Origin: Liolophura sinensis
Lineage: Eukaryota; Mollusca; Polyplacophora; Chitonida; Chitonidae
Reading direction: 5' to 3'
DNA: 64,000 nt
NCBI RefSeq assembly: GCF_032854445.1
Contig: NC_088301.1
Location: 30,056,402-30,120,401 of the forward strand
The notes below the pieces were generated by a model, which saw nothing but the letters and a program-made list of their open reading frames with translations, did not search any database and was not told where the DNA came from. Of the stretch, positions 1 through 12,900 are shown piece after piece. Every line of letters starts with the position of its first letter. The first letter of the stretch is position 1. The position numbers were made by a program, and so were the translations under genes.

Positions 1-840
1 GGACGTGTACATCTACACCACAGATGTGTACTTGTACACCACAAATATATACACACCATGAATATGTACATGTACAAAATGGATATGTAAACTACAAATA
101 TGTACATGTACACTACGAATATGAACACCACGAATATGTGCATGTACACCACGAATATATACATGTACACCAAGAATATGTTTATGTACACCACGAATAT
201 GTACATGTACATTATGGATTATGGATGTACCCTACAAATATGTACACCTCGGATATGCACATGTACACCACAGATATGTAAACCACGGTTATGTACATGT
301 ACACCATAAATATATACACCATGAACGTATATGTACATGTACACCACAAATATGTACATGTACGCTACAAATATGTATATCTACACCACAAATATATATG
401 TACCCTACAAATATGTACACCACGGATATGTACATGTACACCACGAATATATACATATACACCACGAATATATGCATGTACACCACGAATATGTACATGT
501 ACATTACGGATATGTCCACCACAAATATGTACATGTACATGTACTCCACGAATATGTTTATGTTTACCACGGATATGTACATGTACACGGATATGCACAC
601 CACGGATATGTACATGTACACCATAGATATGAACACATGAATATGTACATGTACAATACGGATATGTATACCCACACCCAGGATATGTACATGTATACCA
701 CGGATATGTACACCTACACCACAGATATGCACACCACGAATATGTACATGTACAATACGGATATGTATATCCACACCACGGATATACATACCATGGATAT
801 GTACGCCACAGTTATATGTATGTACACTATTATTATGGTG
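1..840. repeat. Degenerate short-unit minisatellite (ATGTACATGTACACCACGAAT-like)
   Basis: Units of about 15-24 bp built from 'atgtacatgtacaccacgaatat' variants fill the first 840 bases and probably continue past the left edge. The array contains many palindromic 'tgtaca'/'catgtaca' cores. Long open frames on both strands across it are low-complexity translations of the repeat (Tyr/His/Val or Met/Tyr/Thr periodic), not genes. Confidence 0.9.
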
Positions 841-1500
841 ATAAACAACACATTCTGGGGCATTAACTTTTCCTCATTTTTGCAACTACTATAAACTACT
901 GTGTAAAAAAAAATGATCTTAATATGTTAGCATCAACCAAGTGCTGCCCAACAATTAGCCCCATGATTGGTATTTATGGGGATTAGAGCTTTTTTTACAC
1001 TTCCAGCCTATTTTGGACAAAAACAAATAGGAAATATAGGAATTCTACACCCCAAAAGTAGGAGGTTAATAGGAAATTTTGGTAAAAAATAGGAGAATTA
1101 TAGAAATAGGAATATCTGAACACTATAAATATAATGAGCCAGACCACCCTTTACAGGCCCTGACAAAGCTCTTTTTATTCACAGGAAAGCGATAATTGAA
1201 AACAGAAATGAAGACGGGCTGCAAGTCATAAAATACAAAAAAGTCTTTTGTTGAATTGACTGGAGGACAAACAAATGACCACATAACAACTACATTTGAT
1301 GGTCATAGTCTTTTAATGGATGCCTCAGTCAACAGACACCTTTCTTTTGCAACAGTCTTGCCAATAATGGTAAAGATCATGTCAACGTCACTATTGTCAT
1401 GACACTATTTTTCAATACACTCTCAAAAATGCTCTTGTCCCTCTTCAGTGATCTGCATGTTAAGGCCTATTGCTAACTATTTCTCCATTTCCACCCCTTT
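841..1500. other. Non-coding stretch, no recognised feature
   Basis: AT-rich sequence with no exon that I can support. On the minus strand around 1300-1480 there is a faint coding-like stretch interrupted by stops; it is not assignable to a family and may be decayed mobile DNA, because the adjacent sequence (1500-1700) is a dispersed repeat. Confidence 0.4.
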
Positions 1501-1700
1501 CTTAAAAGTTACACATGCCCAATTCAGGTCATTGGGTCCAAGATTTGTCTCCGAACTGAAGGAGCACTGATTGGGTAATACTGCCACACAGACAGTTTAG
1601 GTTGGTGATACACTATAAATATCTGCACTGCTATTTTGCACCCAGTTTAAATCTATGAGAATTTTCTGTGTTTTGGATAGAACTGAAAACTGTTTTCCCA
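1500..1700 (-). repeat. Dispersed interspersed repeat, copy 1
   Basis: Read on the minus strand, this segment ('gttttcagttctatccaaaac', then 'gggtgcaaa', then 'caacctaaactgtctgtgtgg' and 'aaatcttggacccaat') matches 31795-32000 on the plus strand over about 200 bp with scattered differences. It is an unclassified interspersed element; no coding capacity or terminal repeats were seen. Confidence 0.65.
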
Positions 1701-1704
1701 ATTT

Positions 1705-2420
1705 TTGCCTCTGTATTCTCCTGTGCCTTCCCATCACACCACATTAGTTATATTTTGTATTTTGCTGTGTATTTTCCATTGTCTATCATCGCATTTCCAT
1801 TATTTTGTTGTTTGTTCCCCACTATCTATTATCCCATTTAACTTGCACTTTAGTCTGTTCGTCATTGTCTATCATCCCATTTCCATTAATTGCACTTTGT
1901 TGTTTATCCTCCATTGTCTATTATCCCATTTCCAGTGCTTTTTGCTATATATTCACCATTGTCTGTCACCTCATGGTCATTGCATTCTTTGTTGTTTATT
2001 CTGCCTTGTCTACCGATATCATCCAATGTTCATTGAATTCTTTGTTATTTCTCCTTTATGTTTTTCACTTCGTGATAATGGTTTTATCGCCACCTTTTTA
2101 TTACATTTTTGTCTATGTATTCTCCATTGTTAAGCTATTACATAATCCTAGTTATATTCTTTGCTGTTTATTCTTTGCTGTCTATCACCCAGTGTCCAAA
2201 GTATTCTTTTGTTTATTTTTCTTTTGTGCAACACTCCATGTTGACAGCAATCATTGCTCTTTGTGAATAAGTCTGTTTCCTTTTGCTTTCTTTGTTCTGT
2301 GCTATTCATGTCCATTGTCCATCAGTCCATGCCGGGTGCACAGTTTGTTGTTTATACGCGATATTCTGTCACACCTTTTCAATTACATTCTTGTCTGTGT
2401 ATTCTCCATTGTCTAGCTAT
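1705..2420. repeat. Degenerate pyrimidine-rich tandem repeat
   Basis: Recurring 'ttctccattgtctatcatcccatttccatt' variants separated by divergent spacers ('tttgttgttta', 'ttgtttattc'). The open frames through it are Phe/Leu/Ser/His-rich artefacts of the C/T composition. Confidence 0.7.
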
Positions 2421-2735
2421 TACCTAAATGTAGGAATGTTGCTGATGACAAAAACGTATCAGAAAGTTAAAAACCTATGAAAAGGAGGCTAGCAAGCTGT
2501 GTTGAGCTGCCGTACAACATCTACAGAACAAGGTACCTCTGGCCAGTGATATTTTGAAGGATGCCATATGTTTGAATCCGCAAAGCTAACTGGTCCCTTG
2601 GTTCAGAAGAAGTCTGTGCCAGCAACTGAGTTGAGGACATGACAGTTCTGTCACGTTCTGTCTGGCTTATGGATTGTGAATGTACCATGAACAAAGTGTA
2701 CCTTACAATATTTCTCAAGGTTAAACGAGCGCATC

Positions 2736-3290
2736 GATTGATAGTGAACATCCCAGAAGTATGTTTTGGTTAAAAGACTGATCTCCACACAGTAATCATA
2801 TGATTGATAGTGAACATCCCAGAAGTATGTTTTGGTTAAAAGACTGATATCCACATAGTAATCATATAACTGACAGAGAACATCACAGAAGCATGTTTGG
2901 TTAAAAGACTGATCTCCACACAGTAATCATATGACTGACAGAGAACATCACAGAAGTATGTTTTGGTTAAAAAACTGATTTCCATACAGTAATCATGTGA
3001 CTGATAGTGAACATCCCAGAAGTGAGCTTAGGTTAAGAGACTGATCTCCACACCATAATCATATGACTGATAGAGAACATCCCAGAAGTATGTTTTGGTT
3101 AAAAGACTGATCTCCACACAGTAATCATATGACTGACAGTGAACATCCTAGAAGTATACTCCGCTTAAAAAACAGTAATCATATGACAGACAGTGAACAT
3201 CCCACAAGTATGCTTAGGTTAAAGAAATATTGTCCACAAAGTAACCGTTTGTAGGTGATAGTGAACATCCTACAAGTAGCCCCTATAAAA
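2736..3290. repeat. 66-bp tandem repeat, about 8 copies
   Basis: Period is 66 bp: the 'gattgatag/aactgacag' anchor recurs at 2736, 2802 and 2868. The unit holds 'gaacatcccagaagtatg', 'gttaaaagactgatctcc' and 'cagtaatcatatg'. Copies become more diverged and shorter towards 3290. It lies downstream of the last EGF exon seen here (3845) on the minus strand, so probably inside an intron of the lectin/EGF gene. Confidence 0.9.
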
Positions 3291-3359
3291 GATCTTATTG
3301 AGATAAGCAGATAATCTGATATTAGAATTTGATCATCATCAATGGATGTTACCTTGGGA

Positions 3360-3535
3360 TACAGTCATACAGTACATGTGTTTGCCATCAACGATGGAAT
3401 ATCCCTCTCATGTTTATGTACTAAACATGTGTGCAAACCCTGATCTCATTACCTGCAGTACTTTGTAAAATACAACCCCTAACATTTTGTTCAACACTGC
3501 TTTCCCTGTTATAACACGCTGACGCTCAGGGTACG
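3360..3535. repeat. Dispersed repeat related to 22285-22346 plus 22800-22895
   Basis: The first half (around 'gatggaatatccctc' and 'gtgtgcaaaccc') matches 22285-22346. The second half ('tacctgcagtactt', then 'gacgctcagggta') matches 22800-22895. The halves abut here but are about 450 bp apart in the other copy, where the cysteine-rich exon lies between them. Confidence 0.6.
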
Positions 3536-3844
3536 ACAACAACTAAAAATTATGGAAGAGAGTGAAATGTCATTTCCAAATAGTGCAGTTTAATTTGAGC
3601 TTTTTTTCTGGCAGGCGAAAAGGGTATTTGAAAATATTTTTGCCTGGCGGGTATTTGGTGCCACGTCTAATCTCCATACAGTAACCACATAATTGATATA
3701 TACCTTTCGGGTAATATAGTTTTTACATTATAATATTCTAAAGAAGGTTTAGAATATTTAATATGAACATTATTTTAACTTGTAATGTTTGGTATTAATA
3801 CTGCTTAGATATGGCATATGTTTGTGTATTTCCCTTTGACTTAC

Positions 3845-3982
3845 TTATATTACAGGAGGGTCCTTTATATCCAGCCGCACATTTGTTATCAGGGCATCTG
3901 CCATCGGTCTTGGCACACTGAGCTCCACCCAGGCAAAAACATTTCTGAGAACAGTGCTCACCCCACTTGCCATTCCTACATT
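3845..3982 (-). CDS. EGF-like exon (third EGF of the lectin/EGF gene)
   Basis: Phase 1-1 exon of 138 bp: acceptor 'tttattcag', donor 'gtaagt'. It encodes an EGF/MEGF-type module with regularly spaced cysteines (ECRNGKWGEHCSQKC, then CLGGAQC, then CPDNKC and a final GYKGPSC). The 'W/YG..C...C.C' and 'G..C' signatures are typical of MEGF10/draper/SREC-like repeats. This is the last exon of the gene visible before the left edge. Confidence 0.85.
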   Translation of the reverse strand, partial: NVGMASGVSTVLRNVFAWVELSVPRPMADALITNVRLDIKDPPVI

Positions 3983-6900
3983 CTGAATAAACAAAAAAGA
4001 GATTAATGGATTAATGGATCATTCAGCAATTACATACAAAAAATCTAGGGTTATGAGAAACACAGCAGCTCGACCATCAGTGCTTCAGATTAAACAGCCA
4101 CAGCTTAAGTTGACTTGACATCGGACGCAAACTAGAAAAGTACAGAAGAACAAAACTTGGTACTTCTACACAAATTCATATATTATTTCAGATCTAAAAG
4201 GTCTGCAAGGCCATATTTAAGCTTAAAATGCGAGGTGAAGTAGAAGTGAAAAATATAAAACTAGTTAACTCAAACATTAAACTTTATTATAGGATCTGAT
4301 AATGTGGTAGAAAAAAATTTCAATAAAAATTCAAAATTAGAACTCCTTCACGAGGATGAAGTGAAAACTAAGACATTAGCTGACCCAAACAGAAACCTGT
4401 CATTGTCACTGCTTCGCATAAAAGCTAATTCATATATCATCATTAAGAGCTTTACATATTCAATTCATATCTATCATGCAGTTCCATTATATAAAGTTTC
4501 CTGAAGATGTAGCGAAGTCTGTGATACTATTTGACCCAAACATAAAACATTACTCTGGGGCTAAACTTGCATCGAAGCCTTGGAACCATTGAAAAAAATA
4601 ATATATGGCATCTCGGCCATCGATAGAGAAATCACAGTGAAGAATAGAAGTAAAATGACTTTGTTGTAAATTGTTTATTGATGAAAAAGTCTTTGTCTTT
4701 GCCTCTTTGTAGCGACGACCTTAAGAGATATTTTGCTTGCATAAATGTGCATGTGCTTTGGTTTGCCCAGGGCAGACGGGCAAGTTTTGAGTTCTAGCAC
4801 TGTATTTTACGAAACACTCACCTTCACATCTCAGCTGACTGCTATCACAATGTGAGCAGTTTGAAGAGGTTTCACATTCATAATCACATTCTTCTCCATA
4901 CCATTTTTCACTGCAAACTGTAAACAACAGTCCACATTCAATAAGTCATACGATGATCAGCTCCCAACTATTCATATGACTATGATCAGCTCCCAACTAT
5001 TCATATGACTATGATCAGCTCCCAACTATTCATATGACTATGATCAGCTCACAACTATTCATATGACTATGATCAGCTCCCAACTATTCATATGACTGTG
5101 ATCAGCTCCCAACTATTTATATGACTATGATCAGCTCCCAACTATTCATATGACTATGATCAGCTCACAACTATTCATATGACTATGATCAGCTCCCAAC
5201 TATTCATATGACTATGATCAGCTCACAACTATTCATATGACTATGATCAGCTCACAAACATCCATATGACTATGATTAGCTCACAAACATCCATATGACT
5301 ATGATCAGCTCACAACTATCCATATGACTATGATCAGCTCACAAACATCCATAAGACTATGATCAGCTCCCAACTATCCATATGACTATGATCAGCTCCT
5401 AACTATTCATATGACTATGATCAGCTCACAACTATTCATATGACTATGATCAGCTCACAACTATCCACATGACTATGATCAGCTCCCAACTATTCATATG
5501 ACTATGATCAGCTCACAACTATCCATATGACTATGATCAGCTCACAAACATCCATATGACTATGATCAGCTCACAACTATTCATATGACTATGATCATCT
5601 TACAACTATTCATATGACTATGATCAGCTCACAACTATCCACATGACTATAATCAAAGCAGATTTACCAAGATAGGTCACAATGTATTATATGTACTGGT
5701 TTACTTATTCATAAGCGTAAATATCAGAGAGAAAGGACTGACTGACAATACAGCTGCATGATAAGGGAACAATTACAAACCATTTACTCTATCTGGCTCC
5801 TGCATCTCAAAGCACTACAATTTATTTATTGATTTAACTGGTGTTTTATGCCGTATTAAAAAAATATTTGACTTATGTGACAGTGGTCAGCATTATGGTT
5901 GGAGAATACCGGGAAGATGGAGTCCAAGGAAAACTCACGACCATCTGCAAGTTCCTACAAGACCTTGGAACCTAAGACCGGAGAGAATACCAGCATGATC
6001 GAGCTGGAGAGGAACTCACAGCGATGGCATTGGTCATGTTGATGAGAGGCTGCTGGGTCATTGTGCCCTATAACACGCTAACGGAAAGGCCACTGAGAGC
6101 ACGTACAAACAACTGATGATCGATATTACAGGTATACCACACTGGTAAGAGACAGATAAAAGGCATAATTTCTACATTAGAATTCTTGTTGTCAAGCTGT
6201 CAGAGGGTTCTCCACGAAGGCATATATCCAAAATGACCAATGGATATCAGCCTAAGTCATAGCATGCTGCTGTTATAAAGTTCCTGTCAATAAAGGGGAC
6301 TACATCTGCAGCCCTCAAAAATTGGCGCAAACGATCGCTCGTTCAGTTCACGCAGAGGTTACGCAAATTCAAAAAATCAAACAGTTTCTCATTCGCGCAA
6401 AATAGCACAAAAAAGAAAGACTGAAGTAAAAAAGAAGTGGCAAGTTGTATCATATCTCCATCAATTGCGTGGGCAGTTAAAACTTTATTTGGTGTGAAAA
6501 TTGACAGCAGTTGAATTTGAATTGGGTCGAAATAATCGCTGGCCTGGGGATAGGGTGATATACAGCAGGGAGGACAAAAAAGGCATTAAGTATACAAATT
6601 GTTACGAATCCCGTCTTTAAATATTGTATTTTGTTATTTTTTCTTGAGCTCTGACCTACATTTCCCCCTCTGTGTACGTCATAGCCTTCACTGTAATTCT
6701 GTCTCAAGGCTTCGCTGTTTAAGAGTTTAGTGTCACTGTATATAGATATATAGAGTATACTTTCTGAAAATATGTAAAAACCATCCAGAATTTTCTTTGT
6801 GTTAGTCTATAAATATAAGCGACGGAGTTGTGAAGCTCGCAGTCATTTACTCAAGTCCACTTGAGAGCAATTATATTCACTGTCATCGACTCTGATGGAT

Positions 6901-9900
6901 TTTTCTGAGTTTGGAGATATCATCATTCACGCCATTCAACATTTGTCATTTGTACCTCTTTTCCAGTGCGTAGCACTTTGTGAGCTTGTGTTTCGCCATT
7001 TGCTAATTATTTGAGATATTCTTTTGGAGATTGTATCACCCATTGTCTCTTTGTGCGATTACGTACATTTCATCCCAGTTTACCCTGAATGTGACTGTGT
7101 ATATATCCAAGGAGTGAAACATACATCGCCTGCTCGACATCACCGAGGTTACTGTCAACCCGTCCCACGTGAGAAGTTACACCTTCACAGGCAGTTGAGG
7201 ATCAACCATCGTCAGCGTGCTGTGCCCACTACAGCTTGTCACTTATCAGACTGTCATCCTTCGATTGGGGAATTCCTCTTAACTGTGGATTCTATATTTC
7301 CGTGGTCTGACTCGCCTTTGGAAGCCGGAATACTCCATCCGGTTTTCGACGCTGTCATCAGTAAGAGACTGTATACTTTTGTAATCATTTCTATTGTTTT
7401 TTTTATATTATTGTCAGTTGTATTATTTGTCTGTTTTGTTCAAATATATGTGTTGAACTTATTCAAGCGATTTCTTGTTTCTTTGCTTGATCTTGTGTAA
7501 GGCCTATCGCTGATCTGAGAGTTGAAGAAGCCAGTTGTTTCTCATATTTACTCCCCGATTGCGATACCCTTACAAGATACAAACTCTGGTTTGGGCGTAC
7601 TTTGTGAGTAAACAAAGTGGGAGTTAATTCGTCTTACTTTAATAGATCTTTCGGCATGCCGGTGAAAGTGAAGGAAAAATAGATAAAAGTACATTGCTAA
7701 CTTCCAATGAATGACATTTATGATAAGCGCTATCCCATTGGCTGTGTCTCTCATGTGGATCAATGAGTGCAAGAGCTTCTAACAAATTGTTGGAAGTGTC
7801 GTCGGTGTACGACAAAAGGACAATTTGACGACTATGGTGGTAGTAGTGGTTTCTGACTGGCTACAGAGGATGTTTAAAACCAAAACAATCCAAAACTAAG
7901 GAGAAGATTTCAACATAGAGCTATGCCTGAACAGGGTGTGTGAACACGGTAAATGACCTGAAGTTTCGCCCTTGGATTCGAAAAGTGCATCCCAGGATTC
8001 ATTGCGTTGATTGTGGTTCTCACTGAGTGGGCGCCGCGGGAGAGGATCAGGGATGGTCAGGGGATTATACTAACAGTTCCAGAAGGTAATAAACAACCCC
8101 ACGCTTCATTGAGCAGTCAGTCTATGCTCCTACCATCAACAGTTCATGTTTTCTGCAGTTTTAATCATAATAATGTTACTGCCCTTCACAACAGGTTATT
8201 TTATTATGGTTGTTTGGGTATAAATGGGAATTGGGGAGAAAACCCTGGGGAGAATAAGCCTGACTACCCAGTTCCTTTACACATGTGGAGTGTCAGGTCA
8301 AATATCCGTTTTTAAACTGCAGGGCTCTCCGTATACAAAGCTGTATCAGAATTTAGCACACCGAGAATCCATACTTGTATACTTGTCAAGACTGTCAACT
8401 TCCGCCCATGTTTCATAAACATTAATACTTAACTTACTTCATATTTAATCGAGTTCCCTCAGGTGAAATTTTAATCATACAGACTGGTTTTATCTACACG
8501 AAGACACAAGCCACTTACAATCACAAGACTCGAAATTTTCACGTGTCTACCCATCGGTCATGTGACGTTTGCTGGCAAAAGGCAAAACAGTAATCATAGT
8601 TGTACACACCTCACTGGAACTAAAGCTGATTGGTCTACGGATGGTTTTTACTAGTATGTACTAATGTTATTAAAGCATATGCGTGGACTTCCAGTCCCCA
8701 AACATCTTACCCAATATCAAAAGTTCACAGCTGATTTCTTGACTACAATCCTGCATAGCCTATTTCCTTAAGAACATCGCCTATATTCAGCTGTCTGTAA
8801 AATCATTCATACTCGGTACTAAAATTGCCTTCCGTCCGTGAAACGCAACAACACAAGCTCTACCAGAAATTTTGGGAACGAGTATGACTTATCTTACAGG
8901 CAGCTGAATATTGGCGACTCTCTATAGGAGATAGACGATACTACCTGAACTCCTTTAATAAAAACGTTTTCTCATGTCATTATTAATTAGTCATATCTAA
9001 TTTAATTCGAAAGCTATTGAATTATTACAACATTTTCCTTACAAATAAGGCAACTGGAACTGTCAATCACTCAATGGCTTACAAATGGTGTTTACTGTAC
9101 TGGGAGTGTCCAGTGTAAGATAAAATTTGTCCACTTATCTAAATGTTTTGTTGTAACCCATTTGTAGAACTCGTAGGGTATGCAAACACCATTAGCTTAA
9201 CCGAACTAAAGGTTTCGCAAGATACATATGAAAATTAACCTTTGTTCTGGTTTCAAATTTTGAGGGTTGATCTGTGTAAGTTACGTGAATATTAATGAAG
9301 ACAAATATTCACTTTGACCAATGAAAATTTGTACTCCTTTCCCATCGTATTTTTTCTTAAGGAAAATTCATTGACTAACACGGATTGCACGATTGTTCAC
9401 ACATATCAGAACACAAGGTGTCTTTCGAGAGAGCATTGGGCTGGTGCATTTGACTGGTCTGTCGTGGAGAGAGTTGAAGTCACCTAATTTGGAGTTCATG
9501 GTACACTACTCTGTACTGATAATTAAGGGTTCACGCAGCTTTACGGGAATTCCTCTTGTTTTTCTTATGGTTATTATTGTAATTCTCTTTACGCAGAATC
9601 TATACCACTATGGCTAGAAATCTGTAATTTTAGTATATGATAGGTATTTAAAAGTTACGCCAGAAAACAAAAAAGATTTATGTATTTCACATGGTTTGGC
9701 AGCTTTGATTGCCCAGAGAACTGCCAAAAACGAGACACACAGCTGATCATAAATATTTCGTCAGATTATTGAAGTCATATAAAAGCTTAAGTGAATGGAC
9801 GAAGACAAATTTATCTGGGACTATTGAGGTGGCAACCGTTATAGATGATTTTTTACTGTCTAAGTCTTGAAAAAATCCTAAAAACCATCTGTCAGTAAAC

Positions 9901-12900
9901 ATTACCCATAAAAGACTTTGAACTTTGACTCACATTGTAATATGCTTGAGTGAGTGAGTGCTTGGGGTTTAACGTCGTACTCAACAATTTTTCAGTTATA
10001 TGACGACGAAGGAATCCTTAGGGTGCATGTACGTGTAATGTGCCTCCTTGTTGCAGGACGGATTTCCAACGCTCTTTTATTTAGTTCTGCTTTACTGAGA
10101 CAACTTACCGAAGGCAAGTAAGCCGCCCCGCCCAAGCCATTATACTGATACGGGTCAACCAGTCGTTGCACTATCCCCTTCATGCTGAACGCCAAGCGAG
10201 GAAGTTACAACTTCCTCTTTTAAAGTCTTAGGTGTGACTCGATCAAGGATTGATCCTGGATCTACCGGTCCCGAAGCGGACGCTCTACCACATTGTAATA
10301 TGATATATTGCATTTCAATGAACAACATTCCTATTATAGCATGTAAAGGTACAATTAAAGCGCTCCACTGTAGTTGTGCATAGTTAAGTCATCCATTAAG
10401 CACTTTCAGCCAGGTAAATCCTAATAAAAAGAAAACGTATCTCACAAATACATGTATCTAATTGCGTCATTTGTTGTTGGAACCCTGTCTCACAAATACA
10501 TGTATGTAATTGCGTCATTTGTTGCTGGAACCCTGTCTCACAAATACATGTATCTAATTGCGTCATTTGTTGCTGAAACCCTATCATCACTATCTGTGAC
10601 AGTTCTTCAAGATGCAATCCAATCCCACAGTCCAAACATTTACTTCCATCTTGATGGTGTTATTTCTCACTGAATGTCTGACGTAAATATCTATGTTAAA
10701 CTATGTTAATTAGAATGCAATATTCAAGATCTTTCCACTGGGAAGAAAGAAGGAAGGCTAATGCGTGCGAAACAGAAGCTGGGAAACAAAGTATCAAAGT
10801 TGCCCCTTTTCACCGAGGATATACACGTACATGTAGCCTGTGGGAGGTGACCCTGGTTGTATGGCAACACACTTTCGGATTCATACGAGTGACAGTGCTT
10901 CAACAGAAAGAGCCCCAACCAAAAATAAAGTTTACCGTATATCAGCACTTCACAAAGGCTCAATGGATACATTCGTGTCTGTTTAATCTGGACGACGTTT
11001 CCTCTCAGAGGAGTGTAATTCCCACAATCCCCCTTGATTGTTGGACCAGGACCATCGCTACGTGGGCCTCCTTGTGTTTGGTCTCTGTAACATTCTCGGT
11101 AGTTTGCTGAACCAGACGATGTTTCACCTACGCTGAGCACAAATTGATTGATACGCCCACCACCTAGTAAAAGTAAGCAGAGCATGCAAGAGTTTTTGTA
11201 TACATCTATATACGTTACGAGTTTATAAAATTCCCACAACTTCTGTGAAATAGCATTTCTGGTAATTTTATTTGCCAACTCAATGTCATCTTCTTGATAC
11301 AATACAACCTTCAGTCAGATGTATATAAAGAAGAAAACAGGTCAACTTCTACAACAAAATGTATTCTGTCTGACTCGGAAACGTGCATGTAGTACGTGGA
11401 TATGCCTAATGCGTGTTTTTACACTTACAACAACCATCATCATCCCTGACGTCGATGGCGAATCTGTAGATATTGTAGGTCTGATCCAAGGTGACATTCC
11501 ACTCAGCCAGGGTGTTAAGAACAGATGTACGACCTGCTTGAGTACATGGAGTTGCGAAGAAGTCATACCCTCGTTTACCATCTACAGCCAAGCTGGCATT
11601 ATGACACGTGCCAGGACCCCCTTCACAATACGTGTCTGGACTATGACTAGCTGCCTGTTGCTAAGCTACATTCTCTGAAATAATAATGTAAATGATGTTA
11701 GACTAACACCAACAGCTGACTGTCTATCTTGGCAGTCCATGCACTATACATGTTTGCTGAAAATCCTTATGCAGTTACCCTAGTCAATACAAGTACATGT
11801 ACATGTAAGCCTACATTTAAACCCTCAAACACATACTTATTTGAAGATACTGTCTAACTTCATATAACCTGGTTCTCATGATGAAGAGAAGGGATTAGAA
11901 TTAGTAATAACAAAAACTGACTGTAAAGGAACATCACTGTTTTATATGCAAGATAGTTAATGATGAAGTTGAAAATTGTACATACTAGCTATCAAATAAA
12001 ACAGGATTTGTGTCCACATTGATGATTTATTCTAATTAGCTACACCTGTTTATCATTATTGTATGTGTAGATGAGCAGTTTGGACAATAGTTATCAGCAG
12101 AAATTCTGTGTCTGACTGTGCTGTTACAGTGTGGCTTATGACCAGAATGCTAAATGCACACTGCAGCTTTACTGAATACACAGTCTAGCAATGCAATTAA
12201 CAAACCACAAGTAACACATAATGCACACAAATAAAACCAAAATTATAGGACTCTGATGTGTAAAAAGTTAACCTGGTAGAAGTTTTAATATTCTGAGCTT
12301 TCATACTTTGGACTGGAGTCACTTAAAATTACAGTTATACATGTACTGAATCACATCTGCCTGCTGAAAGAGTCAAGTGCTTGTAAACAAAACAGAGCCT
12401 ACAGGAGGACACAGAGTTAAATGTAGACAAGGTAATCTGATGCAAAGCACAGAAGGAAGTAAAACACCTGATTCATAATATACCCATCTCTCTTAGTTTT
12501 TAGCTGTTGTAAAGGCTGGTATGGTCGATCTATAGAGCCAATGTACTGGGTTCTATATGACACAGTGCCTTCTATCAGAGATGTATCTTTCATCATGCTC
12601 AGCACACAGGCGTTTGGCTGATGTTCATATATGCCCACAATAATTCAGGTGATGTTTCGCTTCGATTACAGGATATATACTCAACAAAAAATATCAACGC
12701 ACGAAGCAATTTAATTTATATTGTTTTCTCTCAGTATTAAATAACGTGTTAACTCAACAATTAAGGCAAGTTATCATTATCAATTGTGTCTTCAATTTTA
12801 ATTGATACATAAGCAGCTATAAAATTGTGAGAGTTTTCTAACAAGGTTTGAAGATATTTGACAAAGACATTAAATGTGCTACATTAAAATGTATACTGAT

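Noticed and set aside
24-894. Overlapping Tyr/His/Met-rich frames at the left edge
   Set aside because: Products of the ATGTACATGTACACC repeat; no non-repetitive portion.
1300-1480. Minus-strand coding-like sequence
   Set aside because: Interrupted by stops and not assignable; adjacent to a dispersed repeat, so probably decayed mobile DNA.
4940-5650. Regular 29-bp repeats considered as a CRISPR-like array
   Set aside because: Units are directly contiguous with no unique spacers and the context is eukaryotic intron.
7024-7500. 158-codon frame with a hydrophobic C-terminal stretch
   Set aside because: No recognisable domain, no supporting splice sites, and it lies in LTR-like sequence in the intron of a minus-strand gene.
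10724-11302. 192-codon continuous minus-strand frame as a single-exon gene
   Set aside because: Only the 11163-10936 portion is conserved (fucolectin C-terminal half) and it is bounded by consensus splice sites; the rest is intron read-through.
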